Shown: piece after piece, positions 62,921 through 64,000 of the stretch
Layout: every line of letters begins with the position of its first letter
Position numbering within the stretch: position 1 is the first letter of the stretch
From: Thunnus maccoyii
Lineage: Eukaryota > Chordata > Actinopteri > Scombriformes > Scombridae
Reading direction: 5' to 3'
DNA length: 64,000 nucleotides
Assembly: GCF_910596095.1 (NCBI RefSeq)
Contig: NC_056547.1
Coordinates: 29,577,647-29,641,646 of the forward strand
Translations under genes and position numbers: made by a program
The notes under the pieces: generated by a model
The model's database searches: none
Told to the model about the DNA's origin: nothing
Seen by the model: the letters and a program-made list of their open reading frames with translations, nothing else

Positions 62921-64000
62921 ATGGTGGCTATGACAAAGAGAGTGAAAACCTTCCAAATTATCTTTTCGGATCCCAGCAAGACTTTTTACTGCGGCGGTGA
63001 GAAGGTGTCTGGCCGGGTGGAGGTGGAAGTGACCGAGGTGACGCGTGTGTCCGCAGTGAAGGTGCTGGGTCTGGGCTGCGCCAAGGTGGAGTACGCTAAA
63101 GGCAAACAGCGATGTCGCCAGGAGGCTGAGTACCTCAGATACGAGGAGGTACTGCGGCTCGACGAGCAACCCACAGGTACAGACATTTACTTTATTAAAG
63201 CTTTATAACTCTTCGCAGTTAAATATTATCACAGTCCACACTGGAACTTTGTAATCCTTGTAACGTTATCAAGTTAACACGGCTTCGATATATTTGTTAG
63301 CGTAACTTGAATCAGTCGCGAACTAATCGTAACATCTTTGTTGGTGCTGTAAAGAGTAATATTCAGTTGCTTTTACCTATTTCTACTCGTGAGTTACTAG
63401 TGTGAATAGATCCATTGACTCTGAGGAATGACTGGCAGGCAGTGGGTTCATTCTGTAAATGATTGTACTAGTACAGCAGAGTAGAGGAACTCCTCCTGGC
63501 ACATGAGGATAATTATTACACTGGTGTTCCCCGTGTGGTATCGTACAGCTGTTCGTATCATCCACCCACACAGGAGTCAGTAGCCAAGTGTAGTCGAGAC
63601 AACTTTTATTACTGGATTCAGGGAGAGGAGCATGCCATTGATGGATGACAGAGTAAAATAATTTTTCTTTTTCTTTTTTCCAGACTCTGATGGATCAGTC
63701 GTCTTGAGGCCTGGCAACAAATATGAGTACACCTTTGGATTTGAGCTCCCCGAGCAAGGGTAAGGCAGCTTTCACAATTTGTTTTTGAATGTGAAGCTTT
63801 TCATTGAGGTTTATTTTACAGAATAGGTTTGGTTTTAACTTTGTTCATCTTCTCACAGTCAGCTGGTGTCGTCATACAAAGGGAAGTTTGGCTATGTCCA
63901 CTACTATGTGAAGGCCCTGATGGAGAGGCCACAGCAGCCCACCCTCGAATGCAAGAAACTCTTTGAGGTGGAGGAGCCTCTGGATGTCAACACCCCAGAC
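62921..64000 (+). CDS. txnip: Thioredoxin-interacting protein (alpha-arrestin), 5' part
   Basis: TXNIP is an alpha-arrestin that binds reduced thioredoxin and promotes removal of glucose transporters from the surface. Exons seen: 62921-63176, 63684-63759 and 63859 to the window end, giving 158 codons in phase. The protein starts MVAMTKRVKTFQIIFSDPSK and continues with GGEKVSGRVEVEVTEVTRV, EYLRYEEVLRLDEQP, LRPGNKYEYTFGFELPEQG, SSYKGKFGYVHYYVKALMER and VEEPLDVNTPD. This is the arrestin N-domain and matches TXNIP better than the ARRDC proteins (LRPGNKYEY.FGFELP, DVNTPD). The cysteine that pairs with thioredoxin and the PPxY motifs lie beyond the window. The start context is GTCATGG. Confidence 0.93.

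Overview
The window is vertebrate nuclear DNA, almost certainly from a teleost fish. It has intron-rich genes with GT-AG junctions, long (CA)n and (TA)n tracts, many short dispersed fish-type repeats, and proteins that align end to end with vertebrate families. There are no bacterial-style operons. Nearly all long open frames in the intergenic and intronic DNA are chance or satellite frames, so I built the gene models from protein similarity plus splice sites and checked that reading phase is kept across each junction.

Layout, left to right. (1) 1-645, + strand: the last coding codons and 3' UTR of ilf2 (NF45). (2) 3016-5029, - strand: pex11b, four coding exons, 264 aa. (3) 5.0-16.3 kb: gene-poor DNA with short hairpins and repeat debris. 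(4) 16329-30544, - strand: a co-Smad, smad4, eleven coding exons and 588 aa, with an unusual Pro/Gln-rich linker. Its upstream intron (30.5 to about 38.3 kb) holds two oppositely oriented LINE fragments and a long CACACCACG-type satellite, and ends at a CpG-rich, CCAAT-containing promoter near 38.6-38.8 kb. (5) 41158-43073, - strand: snapin (129 aa), head-to-head with (6) chtop (+, CDS 45332-50526, 246 aa), so the two share a short intergenic promoter. (7) 52692 to about 58025, + strand: an apparently non-coding gene of ten short exons. Six introns carry H/ACA-type snoRNA candidates and one carries a C/D-box snoRNA candidate whose guide matches 28S rRNA. It starts with a TATA box and a 5'TOP-like start, as snoRNA host genes do. 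(8) 62921-64000, + strand: the first three exons of txnip, behind a promoter with a ChoRE-like pair of E-boxes, NF-Y boxes and a TATA box.

ilf2, snapin and chtop are neighbours in human 1q21.3, and pex11b and txnip lie in human 1q21.1. The fish segment therefore joins both parts of that block, with a Smad4 gene (human 18q21) set among them. The genes do not form one pathway. They cover RNA processing and export (ilf2, chtop), rRNA modification (the snoRNA host), peroxisome division (pex11b), lysosome/synaptic trafficking (snapin), TGF-beta signalling (smad4) and glucose/redox sensing (txnip). The strongest candidate for something undescribed is the snoRNA host gene with its duplicated H/ACA snoRNA and duplicated exons.
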